From assembly GCA_900208305.1 (NCBI GenBank), contig OAPG01000014.1, forward strand, positions 434,001-498,000: a DNA stretch of 64,000 nt, written 5' to 3'. The stretch's first letter is position 1. Each line of letters starts with the position of its first letter. Positions 8,467 to 18,551 of this stretch are shown piece by piece. The notes beneath the pieces are model-generated. The model searched no databases and was not told the DNA's origin. It was given only the letters and a program-made list of their open reading frames with translations. The stretch comes from Melanopsichium pennsylvanicum. Taxonomy: Eukaryota > Basidiomycota > Ustilaginomycetes > Ustilaginales. A program made the translations under genes and the position numbers.

Positions 8467-11400
8467 TGGCATGCATCGCTCTAAGACCGCCTTCGCCATC
8501 ACCTTGTATATGTCAAGATTGTTCATTATGTTTCTCTGCAGCTTCCGGTGCCTCAGTACTCGAGCTAGCAGGTACGGTCAACCACCATCCTGCTAGCATT
8601 CTCGCCGACACCGGCGCTGCATTGTCTATAGTTTCAGCTCCGTTTGTTCGCAAGTACTTGATAACCACAAAACCCATAAAAAACAGAACCGTACACGGAG
8701 TGACCGGACATTCCCTCACGATCACGAGCGCTGCTGACGTTGAAGTAGTCATAGGAGGACAACACCTAGGGATGCTCAAGGTCGCCGTCGCTGACGCTAG
8801 CGACTACGATTTCATCCTGGGGTACGATGAACTACGACGCCTACAGCCAAGGGTCCATTGGGATACTGGACAGCTCAATTTCGGAAAAACCAACGAGATC
8901 CGGTCAGACGCGGTCGTTCAAGGGATTTCACCGAAATCCGCCGAGACCGGCCGATCTGCCGAATCTCGAGCAAACTTAGTAGTACATGGCTACGAGTTCG
9001 TCGACGCCAACGAGCTCGTTCAGGCGGCACTACGGGATGGCCCCATAGGGGTCATGCTAATCAGCGCTCCTCCGACGTCGCTCCCGTCGTTTGGCTTTGT
9101 CCCCACGGGAGGCGACAAAGGCATAGAGATGGAAACGACACTAGAAGAGCCTCCCACTGCCGTCGAAATCCCAGCCCCGTACTACCCCCTCAAGGATGTA
9201 TTCGACGAGGTCGAAGCGGACAAGCTTCCCCCTCACACGAAGCACGACTTGCACATCAAGCTACTACCCAGTTCGACGCCACCTCAAGGTCCGCTATATC
9301 TCAAGGGACCTAAGGAGATGGCCGAGCTGAGGAAGTACCTCAAAGAGAATCTCAAGAAGGGATTCATTTGGCCCTCAAAGAGCCCGGCGCGATCCCCTGT
9401 CCTCTTCGTGCCTAAGAAGGACGGCGGCCTGCAACTCTGCGTAGACTACCGCGGTCTCAACGAGGTCACGGTTAAGAACCGAGCACCACTGCCCTTAATC
9501 GAGGAGCAGCTGTTCCTCCTACGAAAAGCGAAGATCTATACCAAGCTGGACCTAAAGGCAGCTTACAACTTGGTTAGGATCGCCGACGGGGACGAATGGA
9601 AAACCGCGTTTGGAACTCAACTCGGACTGTATGAGTATCTGGTCATGCCATTTGGATTGGCAAATGCGCCCGCGCACTTCCAATCGCTCATCAACACCAT
9701 CTACCGCGACATCATTGGCGTATACGTGGTAGTATACCTTGACGACTTCCTGATCTTCAGCGACAACGAGAGGGAACACATCGAGCACGTCAGGACGGTG
9801 CTCAGTAGGCTCAAGGTATGGCGGTTATTTGCCAAACTCTCGAAGTGCGTGTTCCATACCGATACTGTTGAGTTCCTCGGCTACATCATCAAGCCGTCAG
9901 GTATCGAGATGGACCCCGACAAGATCAGGACTATCAAGGAATGGCCGATGCCGGAGTCTATACACGACATCCAACGCTTCCTCGGGTTCGCCAACTTCTA
10001 TCGCAGATTCATCTCTCACTTTGCACGTATAGCGAGACCGCTCACTTCCCTCGTTAAGCCCACAGAGCGATTCAAGAAGTTCGACCTCCCTGACGACGCT
10101 CGCGCTGCTTTCCACAAGCTGGTGGAAATGTTCACCACCGCTGGGGTTCTCAAACACTTCGACTACCATCGTCCTACCCGGTTGGAAACGGACGCAAGCA
10201 ACTTCGCTCTCGCTGGAGTACTCAAACAAGAGCACGACGGACGATGGCACCCAATAGCATTCTACTCGCGCAAGATGGCATCGGCGGAGAAGAACTACGA
10301 GATCCATGACAAGGAACTCCTCGCTGTTGTCGTCTGTCTCAACCACTGGCGGCACATGCTTGCAGGACTACCTAGTCAGCTCATTATTCTCACGGATCAC
10401 GAGGCGCTCAAATACTTCAAGTCTCAGCGGAAGATCACAGGTCGGCAGGCTCGATGGTCAGTGTTACTCGCTGACTTCGACTTCGTACTCCAATACAGAC
10501 CGGGAGATAAAGCGGGAGAGCCAGATGCGTTGACACGACAAAGTGATATGCAGCCGACCGCAGAAGAAGACCTCCACAACGTCCGGCAGCTGTTACCGGC
10601 ACGAGTATTTGCCGAGGATTTCGAAAACCGCCGAGTGGACTCAACTCGGCGGATTTCACCAAAATTTGCCAAGAAAGAGCTACTCGCCGAATCTCAAATA
10701 AATATGCTAAAGCCAACGATGTCCGATATTGCGGAGGGAGGGCTGGTCCAACTCGTAAAGACTTTCCAGCCGCTCGATGCCGAGCTCGCAGAGCTTCATC
10801 AGAAGCAACCTTTCGAAGTTAGACATGGCCTGTGGTATCACGACGGTCGGCTAGTGGTGCCGCGAGTCACATTACCAGGTAAGAAGGGTCAACGCAACAC
10901 TCGGAGTGCCGCCGAAGCAAAGGATCGCTCGCTCTCGGTGGAGCACCTGAGATACATGGTAATGTCCCAATGCCACGACGGCGCTACCGCTGGCCATGCA
11001 GGTCGAGACGCCACCCTCGAGCTCACAAGGCGGCATTATTGGTGGCCAAATATGGCGGCATGAGTTGCTGACTATGTAGCAAGCTGCCCAGTGTGCGCTC
11101 GATATAAAGCACCGCAACACCGACCATATGGCCTTTTGCAGCCGCTGTCGACGCCGTCAAGACCCTGGAATTCCATCTCGATGGATTTCATTGAAGGGTT
11201 ACCTAAATCGGAGGGGTATGACTCGATCTTCGTAGTGGTCGACCGGTTGACCAAATATGCCATCTTAACCCCGACGTACAAGACAATAACGTCGGAGCAG
11301 ACGGCAAAGATGCTCAAAGACCAAGTTATGTCCCGTTTCGGGGTACCGGAGCACATCGTCTCAGACCGCGGCCGACAATTTGTCTCGGCGGCATGGAAAG

Positions 11401-12227
11401 AGTTCACCGACAAGCTGGTCATCCACCACTTGCTCAGCACAGCCTACCACCCACAGACGGACGGGCAAACGGAGCGAGTCAATCAAGTTGTCGAGCAGTA
11501 CCTCCGTATGTACTGCAACTACAAGCAGGACAACTGGGTAACCTGGCTGCCGATGGCCGAGTTCGTTTACAACAACACGGTCCACAGCAGCATAGGAGTC
11601 TCGCCTTTCTTTGCTTGCTACGGGTGGAATCCAAAGTCACACCCCGATCTCCCAGAACAAGTCGGTGTGCTCGACCCCAAGAGAAAAGAGTTTGCCACCC
11701 GAAGAAAAGAATTTACGGAGTATCTACAGGAGCAAATCAGGTACGCTCAAAGCCGAACCGTTGCACAATATAACCGCAAACGGAAGGACATCGAGTTCAA
11801 AGTTGGAGACATGGTCTACGTCAACCGAAAGAACTGGAAGACAGCTCGACCCAGTCCCAAACTCGACACAAGGTTAGCAGGCCTGTTCCCCATCCTCGAA
11901 CGAATCGGCAGAAGAGCATACCGGCTCCAACTCCCAGCAAGTTTGCGCGTACACGACGTTTTCCATGTCTCGATGCTCGAGCCTCAAAGGGCGAGCTCAC
12001 TCCCACAGCGCTCCACACTCGAAGTCACGCCGCCCCTACCGGACGACACTCTAGAATTCGAGGTAGAGGCTATTGTGGGAAAGCGAAAACAGGGTAGGCA
12101 AGTGCAGTACAAAGTCCAATGGAGGGGCTACCCCGAGGAGGCAGCCTCGTGGGAACCGACAGACTGTCTCAACTGCCCAGACCTCATCCGGGAGTATGAG
12201 GAATCGGCGGGGGGACGGAGACACTAA
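8463..12227 (+). CDS. pol: Pol polyprotein of A1, interrupted by one in-frame UGA (11061-11063)
   Basis: The -1 frame relative to gag, 1,255 codons including the stop. Domains in order: aspartic protease with DTG at residues 49-51, reverse transcriptase with YLDD at 425-428, RNase H (ETDAS, then EIHDKE and LTDHE), and an integrase zinc finger. The integrase core has D908, D968 and E1004 (exact D-35-E spacing), and a C-terminal chromodomain lies near residues 1200-1250, making this a chromovirus. Codon 867, between the HH and CC halves of the integrase finger, is TGA where element B has TGG (Trp). It splits the frame into 8463-11063 and 11064-12227. An Arg-to-Trp change (ATTTGGCCC context) is seen where B has FIRPSKSP. 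Compared with A3, differences are almost all CpG transitions. Confidence 0.9.
8923..8939. repeat. palindromic cassette in the A protease-RT linker
   Basis: A perfect inverted repeat, GGATTTC-ACC-GAAATCC, sits inside a roughly 50-bp block rich in CCG and TCTCG. It encodes a non-domain linker (about residues 150-180 of Pol). Related blocks occur in both families' LTRs, in the RNase H-integrase linker and after pol. Same position in units 2 and 3. Confidence 0.6.
10628..10652. repeat. palindromic cassette in the A RNase H-integrase linker
   Basis: A perfect inverted repeat with 9-bp arms CCGCCGAGT and ACTCGGCGG around a 7-bp loop, followed directly by GGATTTCACC as in the other cassettes. It is in frame within Pol, between RNase H and integrase. 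Confidence 0.65.
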
Positions 12228-12664
12228 GCTGAAGAGGATCTTGCGAGCCGCGATGCATGCCATCACAGGAGAGTAAGATGGTGAGAAGCTCGACAAGGAC
12301 AAAGCTCGACAAGGACGATGTCAAGCGGCAAAGGTAGAAGGTTGCAGGAATCGAGATCCGGACAATGACCCCGACTCAGGGAATTTCCACAAAATCCGCC
12401 GAGTACTGCAGAATTCAACGGATCTCAGAGAAAAAATTAAAAAAAATCGCGGGGTAACGAGAACCTAAAAGTCACGAAATTCGCCGAGGAATGCATGATC
12501 CAAAGGATCTCAGGCCTCAATGGGCGACGCAAGTCGACGAGTATATTTCTCAGAGTCGTCGCACCTGTGGCACACCGGAAGTCACACAATCAAGCTCACA
12601 CTGGGATTGGATGGGTAACGAGGCACTGTCATTGCAACAAGTCAACACAGCCAGCGGGCACAGA
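12228..12664. other. A1 post-pol region
   Basis: Between the pol stop and the antisense gene's stop, 437 bp contain two cassette-like blocks (near 12375-12430 and 12470-12510) and an A-rich run near 12425-12450. There is no coding evidence. From about 12490 onward A1 and A3 become clearly more divergent than in pol. Confidence 0.5.
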
Positions 12665-13660
12665 CTATTCCGCAGACTTGGGGGCTGACGAAGGCCCAGG
12701 CACCAAAGAAGGCTCGAGATCCTCGAAAGGCGAGCGCATAGACCGCACTCGCCGCTGACGATCGAGGTACTCCTCGATCATCGTCAGCACCGGGACTCGC
12801 CGACTGCGAGGCGAAGCGGACCAAATAATACGCATCGCGTACGCCCAGTTCGGGTCCTCCACACCGTTCGAGTCACGGTCGATCCTACGTACCTCTCCCA
12901 ATCCTCGACCTCCCGCTCCCGTGACGTGAGCTCGCTCGACGCCACGCTTGCCTCGATGCAGGTGGCAAGGAGGAGCGTCGCCAGCGTATACCGTCGTCGG
13001 CAACGCCCTCGCAGTTCGCATGCACTTCTTGTGGCCGCCAAGATGGCAGTGCACACAAGCGCGCGGAGTCCTGCCCTTGCCACCGGCAGAAAGTACGTCA
13101 GCGAAAGCCGACGCAAAACAACTGGGACAAAAAAGGGGAGAACCACGGTCAGCAATGCGTATCGAACGGACACGAGTATCGAACGGAGAAGGGAGCAGTA
13201 GTACTTACGGTATACCAAGCTTCGCGCATCGGGCGCATTGCCAGCTTGGCCAAGGCATGCAGCCCTCGGTCAGTCGAAGGAGGACCAGACGATGCAGCCG
13301 ACCGGCCGTCACGGAACCCTCCGATACCTCCCAAGTAGGGGGCCAGGCCTCGCACGCCACGAATACCAGCAACACCAGAGCGATAAAGGACTCCGCCCAC
13401 AGCGCGATCTCGAAGTGGTTTGGCACACGAGGCCCAACGAGCAGAGCGACAGGGTCCTCCCCGGCCTCGCTCACCCTCCCTACAACCGACTCCTCCACCT
13501 CCATTGCCTCCAGCTGCTCTTCCTCCTCCCCTGCGGCATTGCTCCCCAGGAACAACGGCTCCAGTGGTCGCGGCGTTGACCGCAACGCGACGAGCTGCTC
13601 GGCAGCCACGATTTCGATGGGCTGCTCGCCAGCAGCAGGGGACGACAAAGCTGTGGCCTC
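12665..13660 (-). pseudogene. antisense Cys-rich gene of A1, 3' part (cut by element B)
   Basis: Minus-strand gene remnant: partial exon 1 13660-13209, intron 13208-13122 (GTAAGT...CAG, with a pyrimidine tract and a CTGAC branch-like site), exon 2 13121-12665. Splicing restores the motif C-X2-C-X6-C, whose third Cys codon comes from exon 2, followed by C-X2-C-X7-C, as in the intact A3 copy (35576-36696). The start and first ~55 codons lie 28 kb away at 41938-42099, because element B inserted into exon 1. Reading across the B target site keeps the frame, so the gene was intact before that insertion. The function is unknown; the Cys pattern suggests zinc binding. Protein differences from the A3 copy are substantial, including a 7-residue in-frame indel. 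Confidence 0.75.
13656..13660. repeat. target-site duplication of element B (left), GCCTC
   Basis: GCCTC precedes the TGTTACCGG start of the B 5' LTR and recurs after the B 3' LTR at 41933-41937. The second tandem unit has its own left copy at 25112-25116. Confidence 0.92.
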
Positions 13661-13823
13661 TGTTACCGGAGGTGGATTTCAAACCCGGTGAAACACTGTG
13701 TTCTATCGGGTTTCAGGTTGACATCCGCTAGAACACGTGGTTTCACCCGATATCAGTGCAACGCCCTCTGACAGCCTCCGTCTGGTACAGGAGGCCTGAT
13801 GGAAGGGTGCAACATGATGTAGG

Positions 13824-14106
13824 ACCGTCCGCTGTGTGTGTCATGGTTGCTGACAGCCAGCACTGGTTAGCACGGGGCCCAAGCTACCGTCCGCTGTGTG
13901 TGTCATGGTTGCTGACAGCCAGCACTGGTTAGCACGGGGCCCAAGCTCAAGGGCGACATGGTTGCTGGCAGTTGGTATTGTTTAACACGGGGCCCAAGCT
14001 CGTGGTTGTCATAGTTGAGGGCAGTTGGCATTGTTTAACACAGGGCCCAAGCTCGTGGTTGTCATAGTTGATGACAGTCGGCATTGATTAGCACGGGGCC
14101 CAAGCT
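13824..14106 (+). repeat. imperfect tandem repeats in the B LTR
   Basis: Five consecutive units end in GGGCCCAAGCT: two identical 62-bp units (13824-13885, 13886-13947), then three 53-bp units (to 14000, 14053 and 14106). They lie upstream of the TATA box, in U3, where enhancer repeats are common. The 3' LTR has one 62-bp unit fewer. Confidence 0.85.
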
Positions 14107-14194
14107 CGCGGACACGTCGAAACTCTGGTGGCCATTGATACTCTGGTGTACCAGGGTCATAGCGGACAAAGGGGAGCCCCTGGAGGGCCATAGG

Positions 14195-14247
14195 TATATA
14201 AGAACACAGTCTTTACAGTCGTGGAGGAGCGGGACTCATCCACTCTA
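14195..14247 (+). promoter_or_regulatory. B-LTR core promoter and self-priming leader
   Basis: TATATAAG at 14195-14202, with ATCCACTCTA at 14238-14247. The latter is the exact complement of the primer site at 14765-14774. Spacing and the decamer match element A, although the surrounding LTR sequences have diverged. Confidence 0.6.
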
Positions 14248-14764
14248 CTTTATATTAACCCAGTCTTTACTTTACAAGTCGTTATCAGTTACTCAGTATA
14301 TAGTTCTCGTCAGCAGCTGCAATCATACGGTATTGCAGCTATCCAGTGTCTGTGTTCTCCTCAGTATAAGGAGACAAGCTTCATCGACGATTGTCAGCAC
14401 CATCACTGACACTACAGCACCTCAACTGTAGGCAGAACCTCAACCGCGGTCACGGAACCTCCACCGTAGCCAATTCATTATCACGACAGCTTCAAGACCA
14501 TCCGAAGCAGTCCCTGACGGTGACCAACACTTGCATCAAGAGCACTCGTGCATCGTGAAGGTCTTACAACACACAGACGAGCCGCATTACCTCTGAACGG
14601 AGTGTTCACAGTGGTCAGTCAGCTCAAGAGTCGCGCAGCAGGTCTCATAGCGAAACACGATAGAACCGGCCTGCTTATCAGGTCTCAATCTCAAACACGC
14701 TAAAACAGACGGTTTCAGCGGATCTCGGCGCGAAGCTTGAGTTTGGCACAACGCCCCCTGACAT

Positions 14765-14774
14765 TAGAGTGGAT
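14765..14774 (+). promoter_or_regulatory. primer binding site, element B
   Basis: TAGAGTGGAT begins two bases after the LTR end (14763) and pairs with the leader decamer of its own LTR. It is identical to the element A site. Second copy at 26221-26230. Confidence 0.6.
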
Positions 14775-14799
14775 CGTTCAAGTAGTGCCCCTCGCCAAT

Positions 14800-16278
14800 A
14801 TGACAGACGAATCCCAACCCCGGACTCCGGAGCAGACGGGACGACCCCTGTTCCAGACGCTCTATGACACCACGGGTCAATTACTGACAAAGATGAAAGA
14901 CTTCAAGAATCACATCGAGGAAGTCAAAGCCCGACAGAAGAGGACGGACCAGAGCATCAACAGACTCCAGTCGTTGGTGGAACGTGTGCTCGTCCGCCTG
15001 GAGGTATCATACCGCCCGGAGCCGGAGACACCGACGCCTACGGCCCGAAACCGGCCGGACAACGACGAGGGCAACAGAGCTCGCTTGTACGAGCTCTACT
15101 CTACCCCAACCGGGGCTAGACGACAGGTCGCGCCCACGGAACTCCCCCCGGCCTTAGGATTGGCCACCGAAGCAGTGGTAAGTAGGCCGCCTGGAGAGTC
15201 AGCCCCGCAGTCGAAAGACGACGAGGAGGCCAAGTGGCCAACGGAACTCAAGACCCCGTTCCCGAAGATGGACCTCAAGGATATGGACATGTTCTTCATC
15301 GAGGCTGAGTGGTGGTTCAGAATGAAGGGTATCCGGGACCATGGTAAGATGGTTGCTTACACCAGTCAGTTCCTCGAGGGCAGTGCTCGAGAATGGTGGA
15401 AGTCTAAGCTAAGGGCCGACCGCCAACAGCAAGGCATCCTCTTCAACGACTGGAATATGTTCACACAGAGACTCAAGGAACAATATGGACAGCGAGACCT
15501 GAGGCTTGAGGCCATCACGGAGCTTCAGAAGCTGCGTATGCAGGACGACTGTCCCGGCACGGCCACCAGGTACCTTGAACGGTTTAGGGACCTTGAAGGC
15601 CGAGCCAACATCGGCGACCAGGAGCTCGCAAAGTACTACTTCCGCTCGGGACTCTCTCGCAGCCTGCAGGAGAAGTTCGAGCGAAGCCCACCCCCATCGC
15701 TTTGGGAGTGGTACGCCGAGGTTGAAGCCATCGACCGGCAGCGGGTGGTAAACCAGCAAGCCCAACGATGGCACTCGATTCCACCAACGGAGTCGTCCAG
15801 GCCGGCGTACATGCCATCTGGCCCACCGATGGCCGTTAACAGACCCGTTGGAGGACTCCAGGCCACGCCCAAGCCAGCCCAGCAAGCTCCAAGGGCCAGC
15901 TATACCCCTCAGGGTATACCAATTGCCAATCGGGCGCCGCCTCCCCACCTGGCTCCACGCACCCCTGCTCGAGCTGGACCCACAACCGTGGGGAGTGACA
16001 CTTGCTACATCTGCAAGAAGCCAGGCCACTGGTCCAACAACTGTCCTCAAAAGACAACTCATGCGGTCGTCAGGCCATCAGGACCCCGTGTGGGAGCGAA
16101 CGTTGTCATCGCAGATGAGGAAGGCAGGGAGGATATACAGCAGGAACCTCAGGAGGCCAATTACGAGGGCGAGCCCCAGCTGGACCTAGAAGCCGCAGTC
16201 TATGACGACGAAGGCACGAGTAACCCCGAAGGAGATCCTGACAACAGGCAGGGAAACGAGCGTGGGGCAGCACACTGA
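14800..16278 (+). CDS. gag: Gag polyprotein, element B (unit 1)
   Basis: A 492-residue protein. I place the start at the ATG 37 bp after the LTR; an in-frame ATG at 14737 lies inside the LTR, upstream of the primer site, and is unlikely. A coiled-coil segment (about residues 20-70) precedes a Pro/Thr-rich linker and a capsid domain with the REWW signature (about residues 145-310). A CCHC knuckle (C-X2-C-X4-H-X4-C) follows near residue 402, then an acidic tail. It is clearly homologous to A Gag but divergent. The stop TGA shares its last base with the pol start (TGATG at 16276-16280). Confidence 0.93.
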   Translation: MTDESQPRTPEQTGRPLFQTLYDTTGQLLTKMKDFKNHIEEVKARQKRTDQSINRLQSLVERVLVRLEVSYRPEPETPTPTARNRPDNDEGNRARLYELYSTPTGARRQVAPTELPPALGLATEAVVSRPPGESAPQSKDDEEAKWPTELKTPFPKMDLKDMDMFFIEAEWWFRMKGIRDHGKMVAYTSQFLEGSAREWWKSKLRADRQQQGILFNDWNMFTQRLKEQYGQRDLRLEAITELQKLRMQDDCPGTATRYLERFRDLEGRANIGDQELAKYYFRSGLSRSLQEKFERSPPPSLWEWYAEVEAIDRQRVVNQQAQRWHSIPPTESSRPAYMPSGPPMAVNRPVGGLQATPKPAQQAPRASYTPQGIPIANRAPPPHLAPRTPARAGPTTVGSDTCYICKKPGHWSNNCPQKTTHAVVRPSGPRVGANVVIADEEGREDIQQEPQEANYEGEPQLDLEAAVYDDEGTSNPEGDPDNRQGNERGAAH

Positions 16279-17498
16279 TGGCGTGTCTTGCCCTACAACC
16301 ACCTATGCCATCGCAATGCATTGCTCAAGACTGCCAATTCTGTTTCACAGCCACATTGGGTTCCTCGGTACTTGAACTCAAGGGCACCGTTGAGGGCCAT
16401 GGAGCTCGCATACTCGCGGATACCGGTGCTGGCTTGTCTATACTTTCACGAGCATTTGTTTCGGACCACAAGATAACCACAAAACCTACAAAAACAAGAT
16501 CGATTCACGGCGTAACGGGTCACAAGATGTACATAGACCATACCGCCGTTGTACAGGTAAGTATCGACCACTATTCACTGGGACAGGTGGAAGTAGCGGT
16601 CGCCGAGGCGGCGGATTATGACCTTATCATAGGCTATGATCAGTTGCGTAAGCTCCGACCCTCAATCAATTGGGAGGAAGGTCGAGTGGAGTTTGGGATG
16701 ACAACGAACGCCGAACCCTGCGAATTTACTCCACAAACCGGGGCCCCACACAAAACCCGATTAAACAACGCGTTTTATCGGATTTCAAACGAGACCCGAC
16801 AGGACGGGTCAGGTCAGCGGATTTCAACCAAAACCCGCCAGAACAGGGTGCCGGTTCTGGACTTCAAACTCCACGGTCACGAGTTTGTATCGGCCAAGCA
16901 GCTTCTAAGGGCTGCCGTTGAAGATGGACCCATTGGGTTCATGCTTCTCGACGTTCCGGCAACGTCGTTGCCAGCCTTTGGGTTTGTCCCTACCGGGGCA
17001 GACAAAGGGGTTGACATGGAAGTTGAGAAGGACAAGCCCCCGGAGCAGGTACCGGAGCCTTACCAGGACCTTGCCGAGGTCTTTAACGAGGTCGAAGCAG
17101 ACAAGCTACCCCACCGGACCGAACACGACCTCAAGATAGAGCTTGAATCGGGAGCAAAACCTCCTCAAGGCCCGCTCTATCTGAAGGGTCCTAAGGAGAT
17201 GGAGGAACTGCGCAAGTACCTTGACGAGAACCTCGCAAAGGGATTCATTCGACCGTCAAAGAGCCCTGCACGCTTGCCAGTCCTGTTTGTGCCCAAGAAG
17301 GACGGGAGCCTACGTCTCTGCGTCGATTACCGTGGTCTCAATGAGATCACAATTAAGAATAGAGCGCCGCTGCCCCTCATTGAGGAGCAACTATTCTTAC
17401 TCCGTAATGCAAAGGTATATACTAAGCTGGACCTTAAGGCTGCATATAACCTGGTTTGCATCGCAGACGGCGATGAATGGAAAACAGCTTTTGGTACT
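16278..17498 (+). pseudogene. pol: Pol of element B, 5' part (protease and start of RT), cut by insertion
   Basis: The first 407 codons of B Pol: protease with DTG at residues 48-50, a linker with a palindromic cassette (about 16744-16850), and the RT N-terminus with the [19 protein letters not shown] motif. The frame stops being pol-like at 17498, directly after GGTACT, where an A LTR begins. It continues in frame at 37817 after the GTACT duplication, where YLDD, RNase H, integrase and chromodomain follow. Unlike A, neither part carries an internal stop, so B was probably coding-competent until A3 inserted. Confidence 0.92.
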
Positions 17499-18511
17499 TG
17501 TCACGGGAGTGGGTCCCAAGGGAAAGGTCTGCGCAGGGCAGAGATGTTGAATCGGCTGAGATCCGGTGGGAGAGCATGTCTCGACGGATCTCAGGGAGAT
17601 CTGGTGGATATTGGTGGGCTCATGGGATTTAAGGTTAGCGCAGAACCGAGAAGTTGAATCGGACAAAATCCGGTGAGAGAGCAGGTCTCGACGGATCTCA
17701 CGGAAATTTGGCGAGTGGCAGTGACTTGCCGGATATCGAAGGTATCGATGGCAAGGGGAGCATCTGCGATGGCGGCAACCAACGCCACGCCGGAACGACA
17801 CGTGGGCCAATCGACGCCCAGGGGGCAACGGAGAGGGAGCACGCGGGCGTGCTCGGAAGCACCCTGCCGAAGGACTAGGGGGCAGTCTTATCGTGCGGGG
17901 GTCCAAGCTCGACGCACGCAGGTCGTACAGTACCGATGGACCTCGCACACAATACATATATATATAAATACTCTGTTCCCCGCTATCGGATGAGCGGAAG
18001 CTCATCCACTCTATCTTATATCTCAGTCACACATAGTTATCAGTACGTCGTACTTACCATACTCTTCACACGTCGCACATCGCAATACCATTTATTGCAA
18101 TCCATATAGTCTGTGTCCCCGTCGGTGAACGGAGAACAACGTATAGACGTCGTCGACACCACAATCGACGCTGTAGCACCTCAACTACAGGCGGAACCTC
18201 AACCGCGGGCCTGGCACCACAACCAGTCCCTCATAACTCCACCGGCAACGACGGCTGAGGTCTAACCCAGCCATCAGCAGTATCCCGTCGACGTCGTGAC
18301 ACTTGCGTCGACCGAATACCCCGTCCGAGCTTGCCGCGTTACCTCTGTACGGAGTGTCACCAGCGGTCAGCCGATATCCGTCGAGAGATCGCCACTCGCG
18401 GGATTCTCTTCGATATCCGTTGAGGCCAAGCTTAACCGCCAGAATTCACTGAAATCCGGCGAGTCGCGCTTTCTTGCGGGAATTCGGATCTCTGGCACGC
18501 GACCGCTGACA
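17499..18511 (+). repeat. A-LTR copy 2 (duplication junction LTR)
   Basis: A 1,013-bp LTR preceded by GTACT and followed by the A primer site. The first half matches A3-type LTRs (copies 3 and 4) and the second half matches copies 1 and 3. This is the pattern of a recombinant LTR at a tandem-duplication junction. Confidence 0.93.
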
Positions 18512-18551
18512 TTAGAGTGGATCGTACAAGCGACGCCCCAAGTTCACCAAG

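Larger units (their letters stand above)
13661..14763 (+). repeat. B 5' LTR (unit 1)
   Basis: A 1,103-bp LTR, TGTTACCGG...CCCTGACA. Compared with the B 3' LTR (40892-41932) it carries one extra 62-bp repeat. Otherwise it shows only two differences that I could find, both CpG transitions. It shares leader, terminal and primer-adjacent motifs with the A LTR, so the families are related. Confidence 0.95.
6043..17498 (+). repeat. tandem duplication unit 1 (11,456 bp)
   Basis: The unit runs from the start of the A1 5' LTR to the base before the next A LTR. It contains A1 LTR, gag, pol, the 3' part of the antisense gene, and B LTR, gag and pol up to the A3 insertion point. Unit 2 starts at 17499 with the same order and an exact 11,456-bp offset. 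In the reading frames only one coding change was noticed between the units (10540 A versus 21996 G). Confidence 0.92.

Noticed and set aside
7805..8596. 263-residue plus-strand open frame overlapping A gag and the start of pol
   Set aside because: Alternate-frame shadow of gag; Ser/Arg-rich, no domain, while gag and pol carry all the recognisable motifs.
12948..13691. 247-residue plus-strand open frame in the A1 3' region (and its unit 2 copy)
   Set aside because: It is the shadow of the antisense Cys-rich gene. Its composition is Ser/Thr/Arg-rich without motifs, it crosses into the B LTR, and the A3 copy breaks it.
15409..16062. 217-residue minus-strand open frame antisense to B gag
   Set aside because: No splice signals, no Cys motif or other features, and fully explained by the codon bias of gag on the other strand. 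It lacks the support seen for the A antisense gene.
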